From the NCBI GenBank assembly GCA_029204225.1, contig CM055106.1, forward strand, positions 7,411,156 to 7,475,155: a stretch of DNA of 64,000 bases. Reading direction: 5' to 3'. Positions within the stretch are counted from its first letter, which is position 1; every line of letters begins with the position of its first letter. A program made the translations under genes and the position numbers. Below the pieces are notes generated by a model that saw only the letters and a program-made list of their open reading frames with translations, did no database searches and was not told the DNA's origin. This document shows positions 19,756-32,304 of this stretch, piece after piece. This stretch comes from Diphasiastrum complanatum (Eukaryota > Streptophyta > Lycopodiopsida > Lycopodiales > Lycopodiaceae).

Positions 19756-22530
19756 CTACTTTGAAGTTGTCCAAGTTGTGAAGCGAGATTCCCAGGAGCC
19801 TCCCATTATTGCTGCACGAAAAGACAATCTGGCCACCGACAGTTGATCTTTAATACTATCTGACGCCATTGGCTTATTCCGATCGAATGCCAAAGTAGAA
19901 AAACAATCATCCCATCATGTTGCCACGGCCGCCAATAGAGTGAGATCTTTTGCAAACAGTGCTGATTGTCTGACTATGGGATCAGGAGAGTGAATATACT
20001 CTTGCTGGTATGCTTGTAGGGCTCAATGGAAGTCCATTGAGATCTCCCAACTATATGTTTGGTGGATGATTGGCCAATTCGGCATATGGATAATAATTTT
20101 GTCCATGGCCAATCCCAAATCCTTCCACTTATTCCTGCGCAGCATTGGTACATAATATGGATCTACACACAATTGGTGAGGGCTAGCCACATAACTCCTG
20201 ATGGATTTTGGAGTTTTCTCAAGAATTGTAACTCTCCAAGCCGGCTGCTCTCCCAGTGCAGGTATTTTATCCAATTCTTTGTCGGCCTCAATTTCAGAGG
20301 TCTTAAACATGAGGACCCAACCACCATGTGAGGACTCATGAGGATGTTGTGCTAAAAAGCTCTAGATCTGGTCCTCGATGCTGATTGGTCATCTAAACAA
20401 TGGTGTGGTCCTTGATGAAGATGGACCTGCTTATGTTGTCTGTGGAACTGGCTGTTCTTCTTGGATGTCGGGGGCTCCACCCTGTTCCATGCCTGAATCC
20501 AATCCTGTAATCATTGGTGTCTGATCCTAGTGTTGAGGTGAGAACTACGGCATCAATGGAACTGGAATTTGAGGCCCGGCTTCCAACACCTAAGCGACGA
20601 CTTTCTCGTAATCCTTTATAGTAGCCTTGGCCTTGCCTAACTCGGTGGTTTCCGTCCTTTTGAGTTTATCAAATTTTTTCTGAAACCCCGCCAGTGCAGT
20701 ATGATAGGTTTCTACTTTGTGGAACAAGTATCTGATCTCATCCGATGTGACTGGACGATCAGGCACTTGGGGGTCTCTAAATGGGAATCGCGTTCAAGGG
20801 TGGTCGCGTCCAATTCACCTTGAAGTCGTTTGCGTTCCAATGCTACTAAGTCCAACTGACCGGCTAGCAACACGACCTGCCTTTTTGAATCTTGGACGGC
20901 CTTGTCAACCTTGTCTTGTGCCGTTAGAAGTGCATTCTGAAGAGTCGCCACATAGTCTTCTAGTCGCACAACGGACCCATTGGCCTTCTTCAAATCAGCT
21001 TCGGACTTTGCCTCATGTTGCTTGACAATCCTCAGCCCGTGGTTGATCTGAATAACCTTCTGGCTAATCAGGGTATTCTCTGTCCCAAGATCAGTGATGC
21101 ACTTGGACATGTCTTTCTTTTCATCAATCATGGTCTAGATCACGTGCGCAAGGTTAGAAACAAGACCCATTGTGTCACCAAAATCCACGATAGTAGGCAC
21201 AACAGTAGTAGGAGCAACAGGAGGAGGTCCGCTAGGAATCGTGCTAACTAGCCTCTGTTGTGTGGCCGATTCTTCTTCTTCAAATATATCTTCAGCTTCA
21301 AAACCCTCTGGCATTGTGGCGTCGAACTGCTTTTGGAGAGATAACAGCATGAGCGACCCTAAGCGTGTCTGGTGCAGCTTCAACTTGATCTTGCTAGTTG
21401 ATCTGAAAGGAATCATCAAATCTAGTAGTAGTATCATGGAACTGTTCGAATCCTCTTCCAAGTCCGGGGCTTTGGGGCATGAAAAATGTCTCATATGGGC
21501 CCAATGGGTTGGAATCATCAAACATATCCATGAATGATTGTGTATTTGGGAAAATGACTCGGATCTATGGGGGAGAGGTGGCCTAGGCAGCTGTGACTGA
21601 AATGGTAGATCCAATTGTCACAGACTGACCTTGTGAGGAAGTAGAGGCGAGAGATTGATTAGTGGATTGAGGGATAGGTAGTTCAGTGTGGATAGCAGCG
21701 GGGGGTAGAAGCGCAACTGAAGATGTCTGCCTAGTACGATGTCGTGACGCAGAAGACGAGTCAGGAATGATGATCTCGCTGCATGGACGATGATGACTAT
21801 GTGAATTCGATGCCTGTTGGGAGGACTCTACTGGTGCCTCTTCATAAATAGAGAGCACGACGTTCATACTAAAACTGTAGATTTTATTTTCAAGGTGGGA
21901 GGCTACTAGGAGTGACAACATCTAGCCAACGACAAACTGTTGCTTGGTATTGCTCTTGGTAGCTCGTTTGAGCTCTCCAAATATATGGTTCCAGAGGAGC
22001 CTTGGCTATCTTGGCTTGAGACTCAACAATCTTATGCAAAATTTGGGAAGTAATACGGTCTTTCATGAGGTTGCCAACCATTAGAAAATTGTTGAGGAGT
22101 TGAGCAGTAGCCTGAATGACAGGATCAGTAATGGCCTCTAGAAGGTAGTCGTCATTAGTCCAGTGCAGATCATTGGTTAGGTCAATATAAGGCTTAATAG
22201 CTTGTTTGGCTTGCTTATGGTACCAGACGCTATCCCTATGGCAGCAAGGGCGGCCTCAGTCACATGCACCTTGTGTGTGGCTCCTTGGAAGGTAATGTAA
22301 AATTTGGATTTCTCTTCCTTCCAAGTATTGAAAGCAAGAGTGATAAAAGCCATGTTGATTCTCCCCGAGAAGGCTCTCTCATGAATATCCATTGCAGTAA
22401 GTAGAGCCTCTGCAAGGGCCATCCACTAAGTGAGCATGCTTGTGCTAGGAAGGATCATGATGTCCGTTGTAGTTGGAACATCACGATGGATAGTGTAACG
22501 AGGCGACTGAGATGTATCTTTGGAAGACAT
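19756..22530 (-). pseudogene. Long non-gag/pol ORF of gypsy family G, with coiled coil
   Basis: Starting at an ATG at 22530 (MSSKDTSQSPRYTIHRD), a coherent coding signal runs about 2.8 kb on the minus strand to a TAG at 19756-19758, about 900 codons, with several stops and frameshifts. In order: an N-terminal globular-looking part (RINMAFITLAFNTWKEEKSK; VTEAALAAIGIASG), a Ser/Thr/Pro-rich stretch (about 21620-21860), an acidic patch (EDIFEEEE), a heptad-rich coiled coil (about 20800-21130; NALLTAQDKVDKAVQDSKRQ), and a C-terminal part (DPYYVPMLRRNKWKDLG). No zinc knuckle, protease, RT, RNase H or integrase motif is seen. It sits just 5' of the 3' LTR, where Tat/Athila-type elements carry extra ORFs. 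It could also be a captured host gene. I do not recognise it. Confidence 0.6.
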
Positions 22531-22751
22531 GATAAAAAATATCAGAAATTGAGAATAATGAGCGTGAGTGTATATCAGAATATAGTATGGAAAGTTTTGA
22601 AGGCTTTGGTCGCTGAAAAAAATGCAAGAGCTTTGCTAGCACAAGTGAGGAATGACACCTTCATCTTTTTCGCTTCTTAAAACTAAGGCACCTTCGGCTT
22701 CTTCGCTGTCTTAAATCTAAAGGTGTCTTCAGGATTTGCATACCTTCAGTC

Positions 22752-23461
22752 TGTTGGAGGGTTTGCGGATCCCAAGGAAATCCTAACCCTAGTTAATAAG
22801 TGAGAGGGATTTGGCACCCTTTATGTGTAAGTCCAACCCGATGATCACATAGAGATTTGATTAATTAGAAAGTCAATAAAAGGTCTTTAGGCCTTTTTGC
22901 GGGACTTTAAATGTCGCAGGGCCTAAATGTTAAGTTAGTAAACAAAGTTGGGTTTCCCTCCCATTTGAATGGGTTCCCACTCTTTTTTAAATTTGAATAA
23001 TTAGGGAGGCAGAAATGGACCAATAGGATTCAGAGGCCAAGGTCCTCCTCTCTACTCTTCATTTCAATAAAGCAGATTGGTTCTCCTGTAAAATGGATTT
23101 ATGAATGTCCTTGCTCTCTATCACTTTTCCTCCATCTTTCATGCTTTCTTTATATTTATCAATTGTTGGATCTGATTATTGTTGGAATTGTATATTCTTA
23201 TGTTTTTTATGAGAGAGAAAGGGAGAGAGAGAAATATTAAGCTATCTCTATTGTAGATCTTAGTGTTAATGGAGTACTGTCAATGCTTAGGGTTAATGGA
23301 TGTTAGAGTTATATCTGGATCTTCCATTCATGCTGAAATCTGAAATATGATATCGCTCTCATGGGAACGAACCTACGCATGACAACTAACTTCATCTCCT
23401 TGATGCTAGATTGATTAGATCTTGGGTTGAAGATAGGCAAGGAAAGAAATCCACTACAATT
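22752..23461 (+). repeat. Gypsy 5' LTR (family G), plus orientation
   Basis: It begins TGTTGGAGGGTTTGCGG and runs to a tRNA-Asp-type primer site. It is the same family as 18850-19576 but in inverted orientation, with the two LTR starts facing each other across 3.2 kb. Confidence 0.75.
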
Positions 23462-23480
23462 TCGGCGCGGTTGGCGGGGA
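23462..23480 (+). other. Degenerate tRNA-Asp-type primer binding site
   Basis: TCGGCGCGGTTGGCGGGGA resembles TGGCGCCGTTGCCGGGGA, the primer site used by many plant gypsy elements, with a few changes. It directly follows the LTR. Confidence 0.7.
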
Positions 23481-24539
23481 GCTACACCAATTTTTCAGTT
23501 TGTCGCATGTTTGTTGGATGGTTAGCTTGCATTAGGCATCTTGTCGTGGCATGAATAGTGTTAAATATGCATTTAGGGTTAGTTTGGAAGTGATTTTGCC
23601 TGATATGACTGGATTTGCTTGTTTGAAATCTAATTTGATTTTTGGAACAGGGAAAGCTATTTAGATCACCAATCTCAGACTTTTCTGACAAATTCTACGG
23701 AAATAACCTTCGCTGAACTCTCGGACTGAGAATCTGACACAGATAAAGCTAGGGTAGAATTGGCGAAGATTCCTGACACATAAAAGTACAATTTATGTAG
23801 GCTGGCGAGGGTAAAAATTTTCTATGATCCTGAATAAATGAACGTTTGCCGAATTCAAATCAATAATTTGCTATGAATAGAATAATATGGAAACTTGGCA
23901 AAGGTTTTGGAGAAGAATCAAGAGTACTACTGGTATTTTTGCAAAAAAGAGACTTTTTTGACAAAAATATGACAATATGACAACTGATCCTCTGAGAAAA
24001 CCTTCTATTTCTGATATTATTCTTCGCCGACCTGACAGTAGATAGATCTGAATTACACCTATGCTCAGTGAATCGGACGAAGGTTCTTTTTCTATATTTT
24101 TAGGGCTTTGGTGATTTTTTGGTATTTTTTTATGTTTCTGGAAATCTTGTGGGAAGGACTATTCGCAATGTGACAAGAGAAAGGGTCAAGGAAGAATGAA
24201 GAGTATGTAGATGAAGATTATCAATGTGCTTTGTGAAAATTAATGGTTTTTGATGTTCCAGATCAAGTCTCTATCAAATTTTGGGTCAAATCTGATACAG
24301 TCTTATTTTGATTCTGAGAATTTTTCATTTTGAGAAGTAACGATCAGTTGATCTTAGGAATCTTTTTCATGGTATAGAAATTTGATTCTTATTAAGTGGA
24401 ATAGATCTGGTAGATCTGGTCTGAGATAGTTTTGATTGAAAAATCTAGATCCAATCGCATTGTCTGCTTGATCTAATCTGTAATAATGGCAGCCCTTGGA
24501 GGTGCTCCTTAGGAAGTCAATCCAATCATTGTTAGGAGA

Positions 24540-25820
24540 GCACCCCATATGGATCTACCCAAATACAATGGATTAACAGATCTAGTTAAATTTCTTCAGA
24601 TCTATTCTGAATCTTGTGAAGTCTATGGCGAAGTTTTCTCCTAGGATAAACTTAAGCTTTTTCCTATGGCCTTAACAGGCGCAGCACAAGATTGGTATTA
24701 TAATCAAGATGAAACTGAGCGTACAGATTGAGAGACTGTCAAACGAGCCATTATCACACGGTTCAAACCTCGAAAGTTTATGGAAGACCATTTTCTACCA
24801 TTTAGTAAAAATTAAAATGGGAATGCAAAAAATGGTTCGAGATTACATAGAACAAGTAAAACGCCTCAGATCTGAGTGCGAGCCTGAGCTGATTAATGAA
24901 AATGCCATGATTATGTGGTTTTTGTCATGTCTACCTAAAAGGATCAAACGTGAGCTGAAACGCCATAATGAGTACGCAATTTTGCAAAATGCTATGGATG
25001 ATGCAATTTAGGAGGAGAATGAAGATTCAGCCGATGCGCTAATCTATGGTGCACAAAGATTCCAAAACAAAAATGTGCAAAAATTTTCAAAAATGAGTTG
25101 CTTGATTTGAATCTTTTATATAGGTCTTTAGCATAAAATTTTCTCATTCTAGGAAGGTACCATATATTGCTCTATCCATCTATCCTCTTGTTGTTGGTCT
25201 CACAACTTGGGCATTTTTCTATTGAGGATTCTCTTTTTGATACCATAGAAGCTTTGCATATAGCTTATCAAGTGAGGTCTTTTGAGGACACTATGCTTGT
25301 TGCTTACATGCAAAGCGGGTGACTACTATCATGCCCAAAGATATGGAGCTTGTGTTCACGTTGAGAAATCAATACGAGTAGGTGTTCAAGCCACCTCCAC
25401 CTCCCCAACATGCTTCCAAGGTTAGACTCCCTTTCCAAAAGAAAAGAAAGCAATCAAGGCCAGTGAAGTCAGGAACCAGGGCTAGCCAACACCAAAATCA
25501 AGCCAGTGCAACACTAGCCAACTCATGATGAAGCTAGGCCATCTAGAATGGAAGCTGAAAAATCTCCCTCTCCTCCCCCTCTGCCTAAAAAAAGATTAGT
25601 ACTATCAAATGTCACCGAGCAAATGATGGGCCAGGCCCAATTAATGTAGGGGACCTTCCTGTAACTCATGGACTAAATTTTTTACTAGATTACTCTTCAG
25701 ATAGTGACGTATCTTTGGATGTGCCCGGACACACCATAGAGGATCTAGATAGATACATTACAAAATCAGTTGCTCTTTTCTTCAAAGCCCTTCCCAATCA
25801 ATAGGAACTGTATATATAAA
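24540..25820 (+). pseudogene. gag: Decayed gypsy gag
   Basis: After about 1.1 kb of leader, plus-strand frames give DLPKYNGLTDLVKFLQIY, LTGAAQDWYYNQ, FKPRKFMEDHFLPF and DYIEQVKRLRSECEPEL, the pattern of a retrotransposon gag capsid domain. At least three frameshifts or stops interrupt it. Further on, EALHIAYQVRSFEDTM and a Pro/Lys-rich part probably continue gag. No zinc knuckle or pol was found before the signal fades near 25820. Confidence 0.65.
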
Positions 25821-27429
25821 TTTATTTGTTCAATATCCAGTTGATTCCAAGCAGACATTTTTTTTATTCTGAACGATATATAATTTTTGACGAATACATA
25901 GCTACGAAAATAGATACATTAGGTGGTTCTCTTAATATTTAATAGATATTTGATCTCATACTTTATATTCTGCTATCTATAAGGAACTTATGAATAATCT
26001 TCGAATCTCACAGATCCCATTGTGGAAGCTGGACTCAATTATTGGGTTCAATTGTACAAAAGCCACAGTGTTCCTGGAGTTTTTGAACCTGTGCTACATT
26101 TCATGCAGTTTTGAATGTCCATAAGAAACCTTGATCTAAACCTTTATGCAATGGTAGAATCGGGGAGAACCCATTCCTCACTCAAAAAATGTGGTAGAGG
26201 TAGAGTTTCTAGTCTGCCATTCAAATCATTTTTGCATGGTATATAAAGAGAATCGTAAAAAATGCCAGAATCCAAAAGTGACTTAAAAGGACGATGCTTA
26301 TACTGGAGTAAACCGATATTAGAATGAATGACGTCTATGATGCCATGTATTGGTTGCCATTTGCTTATGCGAGTTTTGAGGTACATTGGAACTCGAGATT
26401 TTGGCATATTGCATGAGGGATCATGGATACAAATATGCAAAAAAAAATATAACATTTTACACAAATATCACAATAATAAATGTGGATAATTAACATAAGA
26501 AAACTAGCATAAGTTGCATCACATACAATTGGATTTGAGTCGATCTATGGGATTGACATCCACCACCATAAGTTCATTGTGCATTTACACATGTTGAATC
26601 AAGACTTCTGAAATGGATTGATCTCCTTTTGAAACTTTGTACTCTAAAATTCTTCCTTTCCAAAAGTTTATGTAATCCATATTTGATCTCTTTCATTTGC
26701 AGAATGCACCTTTTGATGAGGGATGCATCACAACCCATGGAAACTTTCTGTATGTGCATGGCATCCATAACCCTTCATAATCTCTTTTATTATAGACAGT
26801 AACCGTATTAATCGCAGTATGTGGTCTTCGATTGCAAGCGGCCATTGCACATGCATAACAATGCAAGGCATAAAACGATTGATAATGTACATTAAAAATA
26901 AACTCTCGTTAAACCATCCATGCAAGTTAGTTAAACTACAGTTAGTTAAACCATTTTGTTTTTTTGATTGGGCAGTCTTTTGCCTATGGGCAACAATATA
27001 TTATCCAGTCATATGTCTAGACTCTACTTGGTAGGAGTTTTGAACTGGCTAAAAGTATGCCCATAAAATTTTAAAAAAATTTGTCCGACAAACACCGTTA
27101 TGGTTCTGCACATGTTTAAAAATATTATTGAGACATGTGGACATTGAATAGTTGAAAAGTAAAAAAAAAACATCTTAACAAGGGCCCTTATAACACTTGG
27201 ACCTCTCCTAATGAAGGTGACAATGATAAAAGAATGTTGCACTGACTTGAAGTAGACATTGGAATCTATAGTGCTTGGTATTTAATCTTGTTGGATGAAA
27301 AAGGTGTTGATATTTTGAAACTAAGCTATGACTAATTGCTTCAAGTTGTAGTGCATTTTTCTGGTCAAAATTTTAAAATTTCAACAACTATAATTAGTGA
27401 TGCTAATTTCCTAGAAGAAAATGTGCTAT
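25821..27429. other. No gene seen
   Basis: About 1.6 kb of AT-rich sequence. Open frames of 60-106 codons exist on both strands but none shows a recognisable motif. It is probably decayed element sequence. Confidence 0.5.
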
Positions 27430-27960
27430 ATGTATCACATATGCACAAAATATGATATTATGCAACTTTTTATTGAGATACGAATGTGGCTATGTGAAAG
27501 AGTTGTAGAAAAAATAGTAATTATTCTTCCACAGAGAACACATTTGAATAAATCAAATTGAAAACCTTGTTCTATTTTTTCATCGAGTTTCTTTTTCAGC
27601 TTATCTAGTATGTGCATATACGTTGTGCATCCAAATGTCCGAACATGTGTTAGATTTGGCTTCAACTTTCACCATATCTCATGAATTTGGTATTCGAGAT
27701 TTCAGAATATGATTCTGAAGATAATTTGATGTAGCCAGCTTCTACCCACAACTGTTTTGGTGCCTTCGCACGAGCCATCATACACCTTGCAGCTTCCATC
27801 AGTGTACAATTTTTTCGTTCAGCTATTCCATTGTGCTGAGGTGTGTATGATGCAGTCTTTGTATGCATAATACTGTTAAGAAATGAAAAATCATCTATCT
27901 TGACTTTAGGCTTGTCACAAAGTTTTTACTATGTGAGTTTGTATTTCATATTGTAAATGC
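27430..27960 (-). pseudogene. int: Copia integrase scrap
   Basis: The minus reading contains SYTPQHNGIAERKNCTLMEA (catalytic Glu region of integrase). After frame breaks it continues with HVRTFGCTTYMHILD and LKKKLDEKIEQ, the usual sequence after the core. The upstream catalytic Asp residues and all other domains are missing. Confidence 0.8.
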
Positions 27961-28118
27961 CAAATTTGGCCTAGAAGGAACTCGAGCTACATGGGTTCTT
28001 CAAGTCTAGTTGGTAGTATACAACTTGCATATAGATTGTAGACTTAGAAATATCAATATTATGCTTGTAGAAATGTGGAGCCTCATGATCCCACGTTATC
28101 CAAGTTATTGTTATATAA

Positions 28119-28950
28119 TGTAAAAATTTTCAATTTTTATACATGTAAATGTGCTATAGTGCCTAAATTCATGTAAAGGCCTATTTGCACTTTGTAAATT
28201 CACATTTAGGTTAGAACTCACGACGTTCTATAGAGAGACAGTAGCGGATCTCAACTGACATTTTGATGGTTGGTAAATGACATTGAGGCCGGTGATCGTT
28301 CCTATAAGGTCGACACTTCGTGCCATTGTACTTACGCATTTGCTCAATTCCGAGTATCAATAGAGAGAGAAGAGCAAGTTTCTATAACTTGAGCATACTT
28401 TCCCTCTGCCATCTTTTACAATTTTACTTATCATTTGAGCAAATACACTCTATATGATCTGTAATTGTTTGTGATACTGCTCTGTTTGCATCACACATAT
28501 TTCTCATATTTTACTAAATTGTAGCCACTCTAACGCAGATTCTGAGGCGTCATTAGCAAGCAACAATTTCGACTAATGTGTGTAGGGAATTAGTTGAATC
28601 TGTTAAGCATAACCTTTATCAGATAATGAACTTGTTTGATGCTCTGTTTTGTTTGCTTTCTGCGATAAGAACTAATTCTCTGTGTTTGATTAAGAGGAAT
28701 CCTTAGCCAATGCGATTCTATTTGATGAATCTATTTGCTAGTTCCTGTTTGATCTGATTGCTTAACTGGTATCCAAAGAGCTTGAAAGATAAAGTAATCT
28801 TTATAACCATAGACCTTAACCAAATCGTTTCATCATTGGTGTTCCTGGATGTCAATTTAGCCAAATATCTTTGGATAACCAGATATGATCAAACCTTTTA
28901 TACTACTTAATTCATTGATTTTGTGGAAATCTATAACGACTAGGCCACCA
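28119..28950 (+). repeat. Putative gypsy LTR
   Basis: A segment of about 830 bp starting TGTAAAAATTTTC and ending CCACCA, five bases before a tRNA-Asp-type primer site. The right boundary is supported by the primer site. The left boundary is a guess because no second copy is in the window. Confidence 0.5.
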
Positions 28951-28955
28951 TATAA

Positions 28956-28974
28956 TTTGGCGTCATTGTCGGGG
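28956..28974 (+). other. tRNA-Asp-type primer binding site
   Basis: TTTGGCGTCATTGTCGGGG differs from TTTGGCGCCGTTGCCGGGG at three positions. Confidence 0.75.
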
Positions 28975-29040
28975 AGATGAATTTCATCTTTTGCAATATT
29001 TTTAAGTGTATTACGTCTACGAATCTTTCTCATGTAACGC

Positions 29041-30720
29041 ATGCCAAGAACATACTCTCAAGCAACTATTGAGCATAAACGTGTAGAGCGTGCACAACGA
29101 TTAGAAGCATATAGGAAATCTAGAGATTTGTAGTTTCAGAATTTGAAAAACTTGTCAGTGAGAGCAAGATTAACACCTGAAGCATTTAATGATCTTCTAA
29201 ACGCTACTACAACATTTGTAGATTCATTTGAGGAAAGATCCGTTGAAACACCAAGTTCTACAGATTCATTTGAATCAGATTCATCTGATTCCACTTACGA
29301 ACCAAGTTTAGAATCAAAAAATCATTATCTGAGCATAGACTAGATTCTGATCCTCCAAATCCTCCGAGTCCTCCAAGTTTATCTAGTTCACCACCACTTG
29401 ATAATATGGCTAACCCAGTGCCACCCACATCTACAAAAATCAGATATGAATTCTTTAAGAGATCATCATTTGAAGATGCGGATAGTTATTTGTCACAGTT
29501 TGAATCCATTACCATAGTAAATAAAGAACATACAGACAAGGACAAAGTTAGAATTTTGCCAGGTCTTCTGCGGAAGCAGGCTAGGATTTGGTATAGTCAA
29601 CTAGTACCGGAAACGGTTAACACTTGGAACACTTCAAAAGCAGCATTCCTTAAACAATTTAGGGAGATAGGATATTCCACTAGATCGTTGGCTCGGCTTA
29701 ATTTTGTTAAGAAAAAGCCGAAGGAATCACTTAGGAAGTATACTCGTAGAGTTAAGAATTTAATAGGAAAGTTAGGAGCCCAGTATCTGGTTCCTATGCA
29801 AAATGAATGGTTCTTGGGTGGTTTGCCTAAGAAACTGGATCGTTATTGTCGACAGGGTTTGATGACTTCTTTGGAAGATGTCATCGCCTCTACCGAGAAT
29901 TATGAAACTTCTCGAGTTTCTTGTAGACAAAAAAAAAAAGAAATAATAGTAGAAAGCATAAATCGAAACGTACAGAAGAATTTGAATCATCTACTGAGTC
30001 TGAATCAGAATCTGATTCAGCGGATGAGAAAAAATCTTCAGAATATTCATCTTATTCTTCTTCATCAGAAGAAGAATCTTCTTATAAGAAATCCAAGAAT
30101 AAGAACTCAGATAGGAAGAAAAGAATGGAAAAATCCAAAAAGATGGATCCATTAAGGAAAAGTGTTGAGATGTTAGCAAAAGAAATGAGTGATTTAAAGG
30201 TCCAAATGTCTGATGTTAAAGCCAAGTGAAAGAAAGCAAAGCTTAACGCCAATGTTTGGTGTACCACTTGTGGGAAGGAAGGTCATTCTAAGACCAACTA
30301 TCATAGTTCACTGACTAACTATTTAGAAGAGGAATTATTCCTCTGTCTGATTAATAATCATGAGGAGGTAGCTTATACTACAACTCTTACTAACCAAAAA
30401 GCCATTATACCAAAACAGCATACTGGTCAACAATACACTATTTTGCAAAGGGGCAGGACACAAAATTCCACTCCACCACCCATAGTAAGGGGTTCGTGCT
30501 ACAATTGGAGAGACCCGGGTCACTATTCACCTGATTGCCCTAAACCTAGGACGTCAGTAGGATATGTGCCGCTCTGCGCTAACTGTAAAGGCAAAGGGCA
30601 TGTCACTGCTGAATGTCCTTAGCCACAACAACCGCGGTCTAAACCAAGGTTTGTAAACTCACCTAGAGAAGATGACCCTTGGCCATCTAAAACTAACACT
30701 GACATGATAGTTTAGAGGAT
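29041..30720 (+). pseudogene. gag: Gypsy gag with three zinc knuckles
   Basis: The ATG at 29041 (MPRTYSQATIEHKRVERAQR) opens a frame broken by a TAG near 29131 and a shift near 29342. From 29406 a capsid domain follows: YEFFKRSSFEDADSYLSQFE, LLRKQARIWYSQL and FLKQFREIGYSTRSLARLNF. A ten-A run near 29931 shifts the frame again. Beyond it lie a Ser/Glu-rich acidic stretch, a basic helix and three knuckles: CTTCGKEGHSKTNY (last Cys lost), CYNWRDPGHYSPDC (second Cys lost) and CANCKGKGHVTAEC (intact). It would package element RNA. Pol is absent because the element is cut near 31140. Confidence 0.8.
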
Positions 30721-31140
30721 AGAAATAGAGACTGAATCATTAAATCAAGACCATCAATGGCCAGATTCAGATGTGGATATAAACAAAGTAACTACTAGAA
30801 GTAGTAAAGATTCTTTAACTCTTAAAGATAAGAAGAAAACTAAGACGACATTTGCAAAAATCACAAAAATGCAAAAAATGCGACAGAAAAAGCGAAGGTC
30901 ACAGAATAGTTAGTAAAAATTCCTAATAGTAAAGAATTAGACCTCGATAGGCCTACTGAAAAACATTACGATGTTGATATTAGTTCAGAAGCTAAAAAGC
31001 TTTTAGACAAAGAAACTAAAAAAGTTAAAAAAAGTAACATTTTCAGATCTAGTTATAAGTAGCGAGATACCTAGAGATCTGTTGACAGATCCCCTGCTCT
31101 ACAGGATTTGTTGGTTTTCTTAAAGCGTTTCTTTACTAAC
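30721..31140 (+). pseudogene. Gypsy gag-pol spacer remnant
   Basis: Lys- and Glu-rich reading with stops continues from the gag frame (TRSSKDSLTLKDKKKTKTTF; KLLDKETKKVKKS). It ends at the border with the inverted LTR-like repeat. No protease motif is reached. Confidence 0.45.
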
Positions 31141-32265
31141 TCAAAATGATTTCTGCCTGCTACCAAGCTTCATGGCATATGTTATATGTGTTCTTGATCT
31201 TACAATGCCAAACTAGGCAGAAGGGACATATTGTCGTTGTAGTATATTTTTGTCCTCTTTGTCAAAGGACTACTCAGGGTTGAACTCTCTTGAACGCACT
31301 TACATTCATACATATATGCAAGCCAAGAACGCTCATTCACGGATCATAGTGCAATGCAAATGAACATTCAGAAGATTCTACAACTATCTACTCCTAAAAA
31401 CGAACTGAATCAAAGCCTAAACTTTACTAAACTGAGCTACATTTGCATGAATTGACAAACCAAGAAACAAGAAACTAATCTACAGCATCTTAGAAGTCCA
31501 AGAATCAAGAAACCAACCAGTCTTTTGATTCTTGGACATCCCAAGAACATCAAGAACTGGACTATAAGAGATATGCAAGAACTACACCACAGATCCAGCC
31601 TATTTAGTTTACCTGAATGCTGGTTCCTACATTATTCCACAGACAAGAAAAGAAACTAATCCACTCTACGAAAGCAGCAAATCTAATCCACTCTACAGTC
31701 CACAACCACACACAAAAAGAGGGAAGGACAAGATCATAAATGCATCACTTAAGAAACAAGCATGATCAAGGAGCTCAATGGATGCACCAAACTCGTGAAG
31801 GCCCTTCTCATTTCAGCATGGAGTTGATACAATTCACAAAAAGCTCCTCTACACAAAGAGGGAGTCTCTTAAATAAGCAAGAAAGCTTCTTAGGTGGCAT
31901 CCTTGTGGAATTTCCACATTTCACAAATTACAAGTGGAATAATGCTCTCCACTAGTGGTCACCATCAAAAGGTGGCTCACTCTACTTTCTTTAAGAGAGG
32001 TCTACTTGCATTTATTACATTTGCCTAGAAATACTAGTTCCTACATGGTCATTCCATCTTCTAGGATTCACCACGAGGCTTAGACAGTTCTTGCTTGCCA
32101 TTCCTAACTAGCATTTCTTGGCTCTCATACTCGGCTCTCAGTCTTTGTTGGTCTTGTCTTCTCAGAGACCTCCTCGGTCTAAGGTGAGAGGTGCTCTGTC
32201 CGAGTATCTTGGGGATTCATCAGAATCAGCCAACATCATACCACCCCTAATGTGTTGCAAGACTC
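31141..32265 (-). repeat. LTR-like repeat R2, minus copy
   Basis: Read on the minus strand this matches the plus-strand sequence at about 38130-38770 in the same order: ACCGAGGAGGTCTC, GGAATGACCATGTAGGA, GTGAGCCACCTTTTGATGG, CTTGCTTATTTAAG, CAAGCTAAACT-type blocks and CTTTCTTGTTTCTTGG-type blocks. TTATTTAAGAGAC may be a TATA region. It directly abuts the 39-bp stub of the E3 3' LTR. Confidence 0.65.
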
Positions 32266-32304
32266 AGGCCTCAAACTAGCTAGGAAATGTTGACAATTTT
32301 CACA
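32266..32304 (-). repeat. E3 3' LTR stub
   Basis: The minus strand begins TGTGAAAATTGTCAACATTT and follows the 5' LTR for 39 bp through AGTTTGAGGCCT, then switches abruptly to unrelated sequence. Confidence 0.85.

Noticed and set aside
18850-23461. DNA transposon with long terminal inverted repeats (Mutator-like)
   Set aside because: Each repeat is an LTR with TG start, one with a tRNA-Asp-type primer site on its inner side and one with a purine tract, and no transposase motif lies between them.
28956-31140. Endogenous pararetrovirus
   Set aside because: An LTR-like segment with a tRNA-Asp-type site precedes it, and no movement protein or RT is seen; a gypsy gag fits better.
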